From positions 39,599,053-39,663,052 of the forward strand of contig CM060732.1 of assembly GCA_030704615.1 (NCBI GenBank): a DNA stretch of 64,000 nucleotides, given 5' to 3'. Origin of the DNA: Takakia lepidozioides (Eukaryota; Streptophyta; Takakiopsida; Takakiales; Takakiaceae). Made by a program: the position numbers and the translations under genes. Below the pieces are notes generated by a model, which saw only the letters and a program-made list of their open reading frames with translations, was not told where the DNA came from and made no database searches. This document shows, piece after piece, positions 12,592-25,500 of this stretch (its first letter is position 1; every line of letters begins with the position of its first letter).

Positions 12592-12841
12592 CTAGAATTC
12601 GAGTCCGTCTATGCATAGTAAGAGAATTGTTTCCATAGCATTGATGAATGCTTTCTTGCACGTCGGCGGCTATTACATCGACTAGAATTCAAGTCCGTCT
12701 ATGCTTAGTAAGAGAATTGTTTCCATTGCATGGATGAATGCTTTCTTGCACGTCGGCAGCTATTACGTCGACTACAATTCAAGAATTGTTTCAATTGTAT
12801 GGATGAATGCTTTCTTGCATGTTGGCGGCAATTACATCGAC
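12592..12841. repeat. 90-bp tandem repeat, about 2.8 copies
   Basis: Units start CTAGAATTC at 12592, CTAGAATTC at 12682 and CTACAATTC at 12772. Each contains a GAGAATTGTTTCCAT...GATGAATGCTTTCTTGCA core. The third copy lacks about 20 bp after the first ten bases. A reading frame runs through the copies but shows no protein similarity I recognise. Confidence 0.85.
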
Positions 12842-13129
12842 CATGCTCCGCGCAACCTTCCGGTAATCTGCATCAGCTGGCACGATATGCGAGTCAGCCA
12901 CCGAATCATGGCCGCAATGAACTGTGGCATCTCCAAACTGCTTCTGAATGTTACAAATTTGTTCCAAGCGGCGGCGGCACTCGCAAATCTGCTTGTTTGG
13001 GGGATGCATAAGCTAGTATTAGGAAGTGCCAATGCAACGGATGGTGTATCCATCCATGCCCTTGCCCACCCCTCGTCGGCATCTACGTTCATCCGAGTAA
13101 ACGGGCGGTCAGAAAAACACAGCCCGAGC

Positions 13130-13400
13130 TTTCAGTGGACGATATCCAGAGCAGCCCGGGCGCCCAGGGAGCGCGGCCGTGGGCCGCGCGGGCGCGTGCG
13201 CTGGATTTCGACCGTGAGATGTCGTGTCGGCCGTGAGGGGAGAGGATCTGGGCCGGTCGCCAGCGGGAGCCGGTGTGGGGGCGCTGGGTGCGCGGGCAGG
13301 GCGCGGGCGCGGGTGCGGGGTGGGGCCAGCTTGTCGGCTGCTGCGCCGGCACTGACTGCCCCACGCGCGCAGTGGGTGTGGGGCGAGCGAGGAATCGTAG
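13130..13400. promoter_or_regulatory. GC-rich, CpG-dense segment upstream of the bHLH gene
   Basis: Strikingly GC-rich sequence with many CG dinucleotides, followed by a GA microsatellite (13490-13502) and then the bHLH start at 13769. Position suggests promoter or 5' leader. Open frames on both strands here are a by-product of base composition. Confidence 0.4.
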
Positions 13401-13768
13401 CGCACTGTGCTTCGTTCCAATCTCGTTTATTACGGGAGCCCAGCTCCCGACTTTCTCTTTGCCGAATCCTGTTCTCAGTTTTCTTGAGAGAGAGAGAGAG
13501 AGGAGCTGGGGGAAGGTATACAGTAAGTTTCTTTGGAATCTGGCTTCTCCATGGTCTGTAGACTAGCAGCAGCCCTAGCCAGTTGTTGGGGTGGTCTGGT
13601 GAAGGAAGAGCTGAAGGAAAGCTCGGAGGATGCCAGATGACGCTAGGCACGGAAGCATAGTTTCGGTTCTCGCATCTCAATGTACTCTAGACTGTCAGCC
13701 TTTGCCATTTCTGCTTCGGTGCAGCAGCAGCAGCAGCTACAGAGATCGAACTAAGGTGTGGAAGAAGC

Positions 13769-16670
13769 ATGGACGAGGGAGGGTTATGGCAGGCATGCGA
13801 GCCACATGCATCTCCGCAACACAGTATTTTCAGTATGCCTCATGCTCACTCACACATTGTGCCGCAATCACCTTTTCTTCCATGCTCCTGGGGATCCGAC
13901 GCCTGGCTGGCGACCAGGGCGGATGATATACACGATATGTTGTCGCCGTGGGGCCAGAGCACTGGGCCAGCAGCGGAACTCTACCCTGGATCTTCTGACC
14001 TGCAGGAGATGCTCCCTGTGGAGCAAATGATAGGACAGTACTTCTCTGCGCCCCCTCTTACAAACGGGGGAGCTTCCCAATGTCAAGAGTTCAACCTTCA
14101 ATCAGCTCCAAAGATGGAGAGTTATGGAGGTGCCGCTTACGAGAAGCTGTTGTTGCAGCCGGGTAGCGGTAGTCAGTTCCGTGGGCAGCCTGTGGTCTCT
14201 GGGACCTTGGGGATGTTTGGTCTCGAAGCACAAATTGGGCACAATGTGCCAGCAGGGTTAATTCCCAGTGGCGGCTCTAGCGGTCCGAACACTGGGCTCA
14301 TGCAAATGCAGAAGCAGCAAGCCCAAATCGCACCACACGCCCACACAGTTGCCGAGATTGCATCAACCGGCCCTAGCTCCAGTATGTCGGCCACTCAAAC
14401 TCTTGTTTTTAACACTTGCAACAAGAGTTCACTGTCTCCTCCAGAGGGAATCCAGCGGCAGCAAGGGCCTACGCTCCAGTCTGTGACAGGACCATCCACT
14501 CCACACAAGGTGGACAGTGTGAAGGATCAATCTGTGTCTGGATTCAACCCTGGGCCATACGTCTACAGCGGTGTTGAGAGGCAGGAAAACCTTGGAGGGC
14601 GTGGGATGTGGTTCCAGCCCAAGAGCAGCAGTCCAGTAGGACTCGATGGACCACAAGCTATCAGATTTCAAACAACTGAGTCTGCTGGTAAGTGGCCCGT
14701 GAATGTCGTTGCTCCATCTCTCGACCAACTTGGCCGAACAGGAGGTTTGGCAAAGGAGGAAGGTGGTGGGATGGTTTCATCAGAATCAGGAAGGCCAAAG
14801 TGTGTCTTGCCTAGGAGCACACCACCCAACATCATCGGTGCTGGACAAAAGCGCCCAATCTGGGTAAAACTTTGCTAACTTCTTCTACATCTTGTGTTAA
14901 GCAGGGCATTCACTTAGGGAAATCTTTCTACGGCCATGTTCAAGTTTCAGACGCTTATCTTAGCGCAGATCTTTAATGAGATGGTGTTCATGTGGGGGGG
15001 CGGAGGGGGTATTGCAGCCTGCAGAGACTGGCAGCCAATGTGCAGTGCCACCTAAGAAAGCAGTGCCCAAGTATGTAGATGGTTGCAGCAGACTCGAAGC
15101 CATGAGTGCCGCAGCACACAGGACAGTGGCGGCAAACACGTCAGGGGGTCGTGCCTTGGGGACTAACACAGCGAGTGGTCGGGCCTTGGGCCCCGCCCTC
15201 AACACAAATCTGAAGCCACGAGCACGGCAAGGCAGTGCTAATGATCCACAAAGCATTGCTGCTCGAGTATGCTCACTTTCTCTGCTCTTCTTTGCTCTAC
15301 CACCACTGAGATATGTGCCTGATGTGTGCAGGTTTTCGGTAGCCCATGCCGCCGGATTAGTTACCTGAAATCAAGTAACCAACACCAACCATCAGGGGTG
15401 TCCGAGCTAAACTGACAATCTGGCAGCAATATTGATTAGCAGCGTCATGCATCACAGGGTTTTGCGAGAGCTCAAGCTAAAAATTGATAGTTTTAGCATG
15501 CGTGCTAACTTCACCATGCAGTGACAGGGCCTTTGTGGAAATAACTACAAGCTTGTATTCATCTCAGCCGTCCCAAGGTTTGTGGATAGCTTGCTTAACC
15601 TCAATGCATTCATGTGGTGCAGGTCCGGAGGGAAAGGATCAGTGATCGTCTGAAGACCTTGCAGGCTCTCATACCCAATGGGGACAAGGTTGGCTGCTCT
15701 CCGTTGGTAGTCAAAGTTTTACTTCATATGGAAGTACAGGTAGAACATGTATTGCACACAATGTGGGAGACAGCCACTGTGATAGCTTATATTGTTGGCA
15801 GAGGAGAATGTCTTGTTCTTGTTTGGCTATCGGGATCTGTACCACTCATTGTGGGCTGAGAATTTTAGAATGACATCTTTCAGTTGATTGTACCAAACCT
15901 GGGGCTCTTATGCTAAATGTCTTGCAATGGGTTTGGACAGGTGGATATGGTCACAATGCTCGAGAAGGCCATCAACTATGTTCAGTGTCTCGAATTACAG
16001 ATTCGGGTAGGCCATCAAGTGCTTGAAACTTTTTCTGGTGCATGGTGGCTGTTGCACATGCACTCTTAAAGATCTCTCATCAGAAACCTATAGAAGATGT
16101 TGAAATAGAGAGAGTCCAAGCAGTTCAATTATGTAAGGTGCAATCTCTATCTGGAAGCTGTAACCAGGTGTCCTGCCTGTACGGAAACCAGGCTTTACCT
16201 CTCATATCTGTTCATTGCTTGATTCCTGGAAAGAATTGTTATTGTCATAGCTTTATCAAGGTTTTGCAACAATAGTTGGAGAAATAGTCATGGATTTTTT
16301 TGCTGAAGAGAGGTCAAATTCTGCACTGTGGTCTGCTTGCCGATATAGCCTTGTTGCAGACATCCTTGTTCATTCTAACATTTGAAGAGAGACTCGGACA
16401 GGGAGAGAGCATGTGTATCATTCATGTCTGTTGCCTCATGATGTCCAAACAGGAACTGATGATGGTATCTCTATGCAGATGCTGAAAGACGATTCTATGT
16501 GGCCAAAGGCACTGGGGGCACTCCCGAACACCTTACAGGAGTTACTGGAGCTCGCTGGACCAGAGTTTTCTCCCGTCCCTACCGAGGAGCGTGGTAAACC
16601 AAAGAGTAGCATTGATGTCATGGAGGAGGACCCAACAAATCCTCCTCCTTCAACTGATATTATAGAATAG
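13769..16670 (+). CDS. bHLH transcription factor, group VIII (RSL/IND-like), 5 exons
   Basis: Exons 13769-14863, 15018-15266, 15623-15688, 15941-16006 and 16479-16670 join in phase 0 at every junction, giving about 555 residues. The first ~365 residues are low-complexity and rich in Ser, Gly, Pro and Gln, as in activation regions. The DNA-binding part is spread over four exons: 'KPRARQGSANDPQSIAAR', 'VRRERISDRLKTLQALIPNG' and 'VDMVTMLEKAINYVQCLELQ'. 'DPQS' before the basic region and the degenerate His/Glu contact positions are typical of plant group VIII (RHD6/RSL, HECATE/INDEHISCENT). 'PNGDKVD' and 'MLEKAI.YV..L.LQI' point to the RSL branch, which controls rhizoids, root hairs and similar tip-growing cells. 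The tail (MLKDDSMWPKALG...) is acidic and Pro-rich. The start is the first ATG of the long exon; non-coding exons upstream are possible. The gene converges on TOP1. Confidence 0.85.
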
Positions 16671-19575
16671 GGCCTGTGGGGGAAGCAAGGTCTATGTAAC
16701 ATGACCAAAATGAAAGTGGCACTTTAGGTAGAAATAACAACAACTGCAGCATTTGGGAGGGTTTACTGTGAACAGGGGCAAAATAAGGGTGTACCTTGTT
16801 CACACTAAACCCAGACCTAAAAGCACCAAGACAGACATTGGATTTTGCCTTTTCAGACAAGCTTTTGTGCACTGGGTGTATATTCCTTGCTGATTTTTGT
16901 ACCATGGATTGCCAAGGGGGCATTGGCAACGTACATGGATGGCAGCCATCCTCACGCCTTGCTGGCTCATGTAGTCTCCACATCAAGCCCATTTGGCCAG
17001 GGCTTTGTTTACACCACTCACTCAAGTTGGAGTGGTTAACATGTACATACTTGAGCGGGACCCTCTCTTGTGAGACTCTCTTGTGAGACATAGCTGCTTA
17101 CCTTTGTCATTCACTCCCAGCTCTACGGTGATGCCTTGCAGCCACTGCACTTTGGTTAGACTAACACAGCACAGCAAACATTGTGCTTCTCTCACTGCCA
17201 AGCTCACTGCACTGGTTGCCTATCTCCTTCCTTCTGGTCATCTTACATGCTGAGGTCACTGAAACTGCAAGGCCTTCTGCCTGTGCGTATGTTCATGGAG
17301 GTTGAGTGTCTGTGAGCATGCCCCCACAAAGGAGAAAGACAGCTTCTTCTCCATCACAGTGTGTTCCTGTCAAAACTACAAAGAACAACACTTGCATGGG
17401 CACAACAAAGCAAGTTCTGATGAGTGCCTAATAAAGGTACTACTTACATTTTTCAGTTGTATTATTCTACATAATTTAATAAAAATAATCATTATTGTAT
17501 GTGACTGTAGTAGCCCTCTGTGTTGGCTTTAATTTCTTTCTTTCTTTCTTTCTTTATTTAAAGGGATAGTTTAATGCTATATCTATGTCAAGATTTTGAA
17601 AGCATTGATGTACACGTGGAAGATAATGATGGTTATCATTATTGTCTTCAATCTACATATGATATAATAATGGCTCTCTTTTTAGATTATCAGATTTCAA
17701 ATGAATGATTTCTAGTTATTACTTTCTTTTATTGGCCCTGCCCCGGGCAGGACTATACCAAAGGGTTCTCGTAGCAGGAAACTTGTCAGATATGAGTGAA
17801 TTAAATGTTTCGATGAATGAATGAAATATTAAGTACTGGATGAATGGTTGGTGCATGATTGATTGAAAGAGTATGATGTCCCTGCATCTAACTACTTATT
17901 TAGTCATTCCTATCACATATAATTGATACTTGAGGGTGCCAATCCCAAAAGGGGGCAGTAGCCGAAGGGCAAAGTGGCTCTTAGTTACGTCCGCTCGAAA
18001 GGCGAAGTGGGTCTTAGTTACTCCGGCTCTGACGTTGTCGTCTCTCATACTTGACGGCTTTGACAAACGAAACCTATTAAGTTATAGAGTACCAATAAAC
18101 ATGGACACCAAGTGTAGAATAGCTAAACTCTAACTTTCAGGTGTCTTTTATAACTGTCCCAAACGACTGGATAGTGGGATACAAAAAGTGCTTGTATGTA
18201 CTATGTACTGATTTTTAAAACAGTGATGTTCGAATTGCACTTAGGCAACTAATGTTGTTAAAATGCGAGTACATAATGTTGAATATATGGGTATGAAAAG
18301 CATAGTAGTACATCTTCTTGTCCATCCCTCTCCCCTGCAACTGCGAGAGCTTGATTCAGGGGGATAAGTTCAAACTGCTTGAATCCCAACTAATGTACAT
18401 GAACAACACACATGGTGGTTCTTGCACAGAGGCAAGCGACCTTCAGATCATTGCACCTGAAGATTTTCAATGCCCACCTTCGAGCAGCGACTACACACAC
18501 TACCATAGTATTTGCAGGTCTTTGACTCCATTGCCATCTTCACATTCGGGGTAGCAATCATCGGTGGGGCCCAAACAAAACTCATTTGCCCTGACTTATG
18601 GCAGCAGCATCCATATCCATGACAGAGATTGTTTTGCATTGGCCGTGATCTCTTCAATGTTGTGTACCTATGTAACAAACAAACATGAAAAAAGGAAGAA
18701 CAGCCCTTCAAAGCAAATCATAAAGAAAACAGCAACAAAAAGCAGACAACCAAAGACACAAACAACAACTCCAGCCTTGTATCTTAGGAAGCCAATCAAA
18801 GAATATGAGACAGTCGACCCAATTCTTGCATAGCAGTGACTCCCCACTGACTTCAATGGGTGCAGATGTAGTGATTTTTTCATGGTTCTAGAAGGGTGCA
18901 AGATTGGGAACGAAGGTGAAACATATTGGACAACCCACCCGACGCAGAAAAGGGAGGGGGATGGGAAGAGAAGGAAAATCACAAGTGAGATCAACTTGTT
19001 ATTGAATCACCAAAGACATCCTAAAATGGATGCTCATGGCTTCTTGCATCATTGGCTAATCAACTCAGTGAATGCAACACCACCTTCATTTTTATGGTGG
19101 AAGAAGATAGCTGTCACAAATATGACCAATAACTATACTAGATCATCACATTTTCCCCTCTCCAGACTTTCCATTCTGACACTGACACATAATGCCCTGC
19201 TGCTCAGCTTGTGGAAAATTCCAGCTCAATGCACTCACCTTGTCATCCAAAACTTCTCCATCGGGATATCATTCAAAGCCTCGCCTACCCTAACCCCACT
19301 TCAGTGAGAGAGGGTACGTGCCTGCCGTAAATGAATGACCATGGTGGAATGACACATCACTCCATCCATGGACCTTGCTCAAGCACACCAGCATACAGAT
19401 TGGGCTCACCAAGCTAGAACCGAGCACTTAGTCTGAGGTAGCACTGGCACTCCTCTAATTCACTCGAGCCTAGTCTGGTCACCAACACGACTATTTCATA
19501 GTACAAGCGGTGCACCCAATCAGGAACAGCCGTGAAACCCAGTGACGGCTTACGGGGCCTGCTGAAAGACCTCTC
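16671..19575. other. Intergenic region between convergent bHLH and TOP1 genes
   Basis: Holds the 3' ends of both flanking genes. No further coding segment was recognised. It contains a (TTTC)n microsatellite at about 17533-17555 and a 33-bp tandem duplication at about 17968-18033 (GGCAAAGTGG.TCTTAGTTAC type). Confidence 0.55.
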
Positions 19576-22500
19576 TCAGAACCGAAAATCAGGTTCCACA
19601 TCCATAGCCCACGCAAACTTTGCAAGTAGAGACTTGTTAAATATCTGCACAAATGAATGGAGACACCTGTTATTTCAACCGTCTAGCAGAAACTCCACTT
19701 TTCAACTGCATGAAACTGGAGACCTCAAGGTCAGAGAAGAGGGCATCATTTGCAGACGACTCGAGAAGAACTAAAGCCCAAAGGTTCAAAGAGAACACTC
19801 GTTGAGAAAAAGCAGACTATTTAGCTTGAATGATCGAGTTCTTTTAATCTTGTTTCTCTTATTCAGAGAAGCAAAGCAGCAAAGCCCCCATTTTCACTGA
19901 CCCCATTGCAACACCCAGGAGATATCCAACCATGAGCCCTTTTCAAACAGAGGCACACTACAGAGAAAGAAGGACCACACACCTTTTCAATAGGCACCTC
20001 ATGCTGTTTGCACCAGGCAACAGTGATTCGGGGATCCATGTAATTGATTTTCGAAGTGCCCAGTGCCACTGTCTTGAGATCATCCTTGATACTCATGTCC
20101 AACCTCATCTTCTCTGCCCTTTGCCTCGCAGAAACTAGCCTCTTCTCCAGACTGCGAATCCCATCCATGCCCCACTGTTCTCAGCCCTCCATTGCCCCAC
20201 CTCCCAGCAAATATCCATCTAGAACTCCAAATCTAAAAGGTTAAACAAAACAAAGAGACCACATTAAGGCAAAATAGAAGCTCTCAAGAAGACTCTCACA
20301 AACACATTAGCCATTTCTTGAACAGCAGTTACTAGCTGTTAAGAATTGCCATTAAAACATCACAAACAAAAATACAGAAAGAGCACAGGAGATTTATGCA
20401 CAACAAGCAAAACAATAAAGAACCCAATGAATGAAAAGAAGAGAAGAAAGAATGAAAGAAGCATTAAAAAGAGACATAAAGAGGGAAAAACCTCCATAAC
20501 TGCAACACACACTGATCTGATTGCAACATGCACATACTGCACACCACATGGCAGACAACTTGACTTGGCACACCTACTTGGGCAAGTAACTGCAAAAAGG
20601 CTGGACATAATTCCAACTCCAGTCATCGGTGGAAAAAGGTGAAAGATGGGTGAGTAACTAATGAAACAAAATGACAACACCCTTGGCACTCGAAGATAGA
20701 AGTTCTTACGTTTCAGGGGCAAAAGTCTTCTTCACCTTCCCTTCCGAATCCTTCAAAGGAGGTTTGCCTTTCTTTGCTCTCTCCAGATCTGTCTCCAGCT
20801 CCTCCACGAGTGCCTGAAGGTAGTTCAAGTTAACCTCGACATCTCAATACCACCAGTAAGGCCCATTCGTAAAGGACAACTCAGAGATCTTCCTGCTTTG
20901 CAAGAACTTGAAATGCTCGATAAACCTTGAAGATGCTTGAAGGTGGGACATTACAGCTCACCTTAGCAGCAGAGCACTCAACAGTCTCACTGGAAGTTGA
21001 ACTGCACTCAAGTGCGCCTATCACTAGACATTCCTATTCCCAGGCTTCTGAATTCAAATATGTGTTTTGACCCTAATCCCCATTGTCGGATGAACCTGTA
21101 CCACTTTGAGTGCTTGATAACAGCATAATTACCGTACACAGCTACAGGGCAAATTTGATGCCAGGAATTACATCTGCCTATCTGGCTACCAGCTCTGCTG
21201 ACAGACTTTCTGCAATCTGTGTTTCACAAACATCTGTGGACAGCTCTATGCGATTGAATCTTTGGAACAAAGTTAAACCTGCATTTCTGTCAGCTTGCCT
21301 TCCAGCCTTTCCATCTGAGCACTATGTGTCTTTGAGACAGACCGTTGATGGTTACACAATATGGCCACCTGCAACAAACAACGTGAGCTAGTCACCACCC
21401 TCCCCTCTGTTCCAAGCATTCAGTTGAGACTCCACATGTATCAACCTCTCTCTACCTGCCAATTGTAGTCATGTAAGACTTGAGTAAAAACTAAAAACTC
21501 TTCACCATTTAGAATACTAGCTCGAATTGTTGAACTGATCTCAAAGGCCTCAACTGTTCCTGTACACAGCTCCCCTTTCTCTCTCTGTCTTTGGTTGAGG
21601 GGCACTACTATAATAAGGGGTTTCTCTTTCCATGCCTAGGGGAACTTTAAAATCCTTCCCCACTTGTTTGAAACCCCAAAAATCAACTGAACTACATTTC
21701 TCTTCCACGCGACAGGCATGCACTCAGTATACAAATACTTGTTCAGATCATCTCCATTCACAATATGAGAAGATCAAACCTCCTTGTTCGCACGTTGGTA
21801 ATCTGCTATCTTCTCCGGCGAGATATCCCCAGTAGTGCTTTGCAACTGTCCATCCTCAACAGCCACCACCCAAATATCCAGTAAGCTGCTTCCAGCTTGA
21901 TCCACTCATCCCTAAGGTGGCTACCAGCCAGGAGATGTCCCTTCAATCTATCTAAAATCCTTGACCTTTCCCCCTATTGCTATGCACATTACCACAAAGC
22001 ATCCAACAGATGCCCAGTGGTTAGAATTCAAGGCCACCTTACGAGCACAAGAGGTCATGGGTTTGAAGTCACATAGGTGTATGTTGGATGTCACCCATGC
22101 CAACCAAGCTATACAAGGTGTGTCGCTGGGTCAACTGGCCACCTCATGTGTGGGTACTTGAGGACTTTCGAGTCCTTGGGGGAGGTTTGGGCGACCGTGT
22201 TGCCCTGGTTACAGTCATTAGAATGTGTCCACCTTCCAAACAGAAGACAGGAGCCCTTCGGGGTGAAGTGCTTCAGCAGGAGTTAACCTATTTTCTTTTC
22301 TTTTCTTTTCATTTATATTTTGCTATGCACATCCACCCCAGCAGTAAAATCACATCGGCATCATTCTATCTGCAGCCACACTCCTCTACCTGAATCGGTT
22401 CACAGAAACCCAAGCAAACGGTCACTGCTGGACATCCACATCAACTTGCCAAGGAGGGCCTCTGAGGGGCTCTGAAAACAGTGATTTCAGCTTGCTAACA

Positions 22501-25500
22501 GGCATGCAACTGGAGTGAGCAGAAGAACCAAAAGATACATTTTCAGAACCCAACTGGAGACGATGAGGCAAGCACATATACTCATCAAATCAGGCCCTTC
22601 AACTCTGAACAAACTAGGTCAAAAGGCTTTGTAGAAGTAAGCAATAAACTTATATGTGAATTGTATAACTGCAGAATAAATTTCCAATCCACATGCCAGA
22701 TATTTAAGAGGGTTTTACAGGTAAGATGGATTGAAGGTCCTTTGTGATTGATGCTTGTGGATTGAAGGTCCTCTGTAACTACTGCTTGTGGATTTTGAAT
22801 ACAGACATCTTGTGTCAACGACCATGCCCTTGGGTAACAAAGTCATACCAAAGTGTAGCAAGAAAAGGAAAGAGGTCCTACCAGGTTGTCAAGGGTGATG
22901 GAGGCATTGTAAGTACGGAAAACCTTAGCCGTCAGGCCAGGCATAATCCCCTTGAGGTGCAAATTCAGCTTAGTTGTGTCGAGCATCTCAAAAAGATCGT
23001 CAGGACCCTTCTTGCCTGTGCCTCCATACCATGCCATCAGCCACCACCTACTACTAGACCAAGTGAGCCTTTGAATGGAGATGTGGAGTTGCCACCAAAA
23101 TTGTTACCCCACTAAAAGCATGAAGGCAAGAAGTTCAAAAATGAAAGAACAAGGGATAACCTTTTCGAAATTGGCCTATCGCCTTGTAAACTCGTTCATC
23201 AACCTCCACCGTGTTGAAATATCTGATGGAGTCCTTTCCTAGAAAATCAAACTGCACTTTGCAGTGCCAAGTACCTAAAATTAGTGACAAACTGCAATGC
23301 AATCCAAGTCACAACTGGACATCCAAGCTACAACTTAAAAGAAATTATCAATAACCAGCAAAACAATAGGACCAGTATGTGACATTTTGGAGCAAATCTT
23401 CTTGACTATGGCCCCAATAAACGGCCAAGACCGGAATGAAGCTTTATACCGACTCTCATTTGAAATATTTCACACGGATCACCAGCAAAGATGGTAGAGG
23501 TACCTGGAGGGAATTGGGAGGGACAAGAGTGACATGTTCCACTTTGAGTGAGCAACAACCCACTGTTTCTGCTTCATCCTCATCCTATCACAATTACAAC
23601 AAACCTGTTACCTTAAGATAGATTGTACTCATAAGACGTTGTTTGCCGTAGCCTTGTGGCCATTGACCCCGCGCCCAGTTTGAGCAGGAACAAAAGGGAC
23701 AGAACCTACCTCTGTCAGGGGCTGACGTTGGTAGTGTGACTTACCATCATATATAGAATTAATCCGGGTTTTCCAGATATCCTCTAGAAATCCCTTCACA
23801 CAAGCATCAATCTGCTGTGTGTGATTTGCCCAAAAACTAGGCCTCAGGAGGGCCTGGGCTTTTGGTTCAGCCTCGAGACTTTCAAAGTTGTTAAACAGGG
23901 GTACAGGCAATTGCACTCTCCCTTTCCTCTCTGCTTCTGTTTGCTCTTCAAAGGTAGGCTTCCTGCCCTGAGTTTAAATTTCAGTCTAGTGCCGAGAGTG
24001 GGTAGACCCTTGAGGTCATCCAAGATGTCCTCCCCCATGTCACTGACTGGAAACAAGTTCAGGGAAGTTTTCTGCCTAACTTCATTTTCATCAGACAATC
24101 TCATGGCAACAGACATGGCTGAGGACACTACAGCCTCTAAGTCAGATTTATCCAGCAGGGTCAAGACTTGCGGATCCAGGTCCAGGTCCTTGAGAATCTC
24201 TTCTACTCTCTTCTGCCAGGACTTAGCCTGTTTGACAGGGCAGTCCTGTTTCCAAGATATAGAGTCGATTAACTTAGGATATCTGGTGTTGGGCATATGT
24301 TGCAGCTGACCCCACCATCTGACCTTGAATTCATCTCATTAGATAGAGACCTTGCACAAGAGCAAGCCTGCAAGGACCCCAAACAGAATGCATGTTTTAT
24401 TTGCTTCACCACTTGTCAGCATCCACTATTTTGATAGCCAACAACTAATGGCCGAGCTTCATAGCCACTTTCCAGGAGGGAGAGAGAAACACAGAACAGG
24501 AACTAGAGCTACCTTTTCATTGCCAGCACGAAGCGCAAGGCGATCAATGAGATAGGTGGCAACAGCAATTTGCCTCCTGGTGGGATCTGATGCTGCAAAG
24601 TCCTTAGTGTACGTTCTGCGAATCTTTTCAATGTGATCCTGCCCATCCACCATCCCAATTTTTTCTTGCACAATAAGAGTCGACTCTCCTGCCCCACGTT
24701 TCAAGGTGCATGCAATAGTATAGCATGGAAAGCCTTAGCCGAATGATGTCTCCCTCTGTCACTTCTCTCAGACATATCAAGGCTACTACACCAGATCCCG
24801 TCAGAACTCTGAAGTTAAGCGCCTTTGGGCTGGAATAGTGCTGGGATGGGTCACAAGATAAACCCTGGTGGGTGCGAACCCCACAAAAGGCTCTGGGTGG
24901 GTTAGTTTCCCACCGGGTCAATGGCCGTAAGGCTATAGCAAGCCAACATTTGCAGGGAACGGGATGAGTACATTCTCCCTCAATCCTGAAATACAATTTT
25001 TTTTCTTTCCTTCTTTCTTTTTTCCGCACCATGTACTGGAAAAAACCATTACCTTGAGCATGCGTGCCTTTTCATACTTCTGCATGTCACTTTGACCTTT
25101 GAGGGTGCTGCTGGCTGCCAGAAATACATACTTAATATCTTTGCTGTTGATGGGATCGTTCCAGAATGCTAGCCACGTCACAGTGTTGTCATGCTTTACC
25201 TGTTTCCATCTGCTCATCCAACCAAAATTCAGTATCCCCCTCTCGTTTTCTCTCTATCTTTCTCAGCAAGTACAAGCACTGAAGACTACTAAAGGTGCAG
25301 TGGTGACTTCATCGGTTGACATTGTCAAAACCTTTGAAACTCACTACAGTATCCTTGGCAGAACTTCTAGGTCTAACAGTGAGGGGTCTTCTGCTGAATG
25401 GAGGGACACAGTTGGAAAAACTGTTCCTATGATTCAAAACAGCCCTGATGAACTGGAGTATATTTCAATGGCTTATAATGCTCCCATTAGTTCTTCTGAG

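Noticed and set aside
12701-13561. 286-codon frame upstream of the bHLH gene
   Set aside because: It runs through the 90-bp tandem repeat and a very GC-rich stretch with open frames on both strands; no domain is visible.
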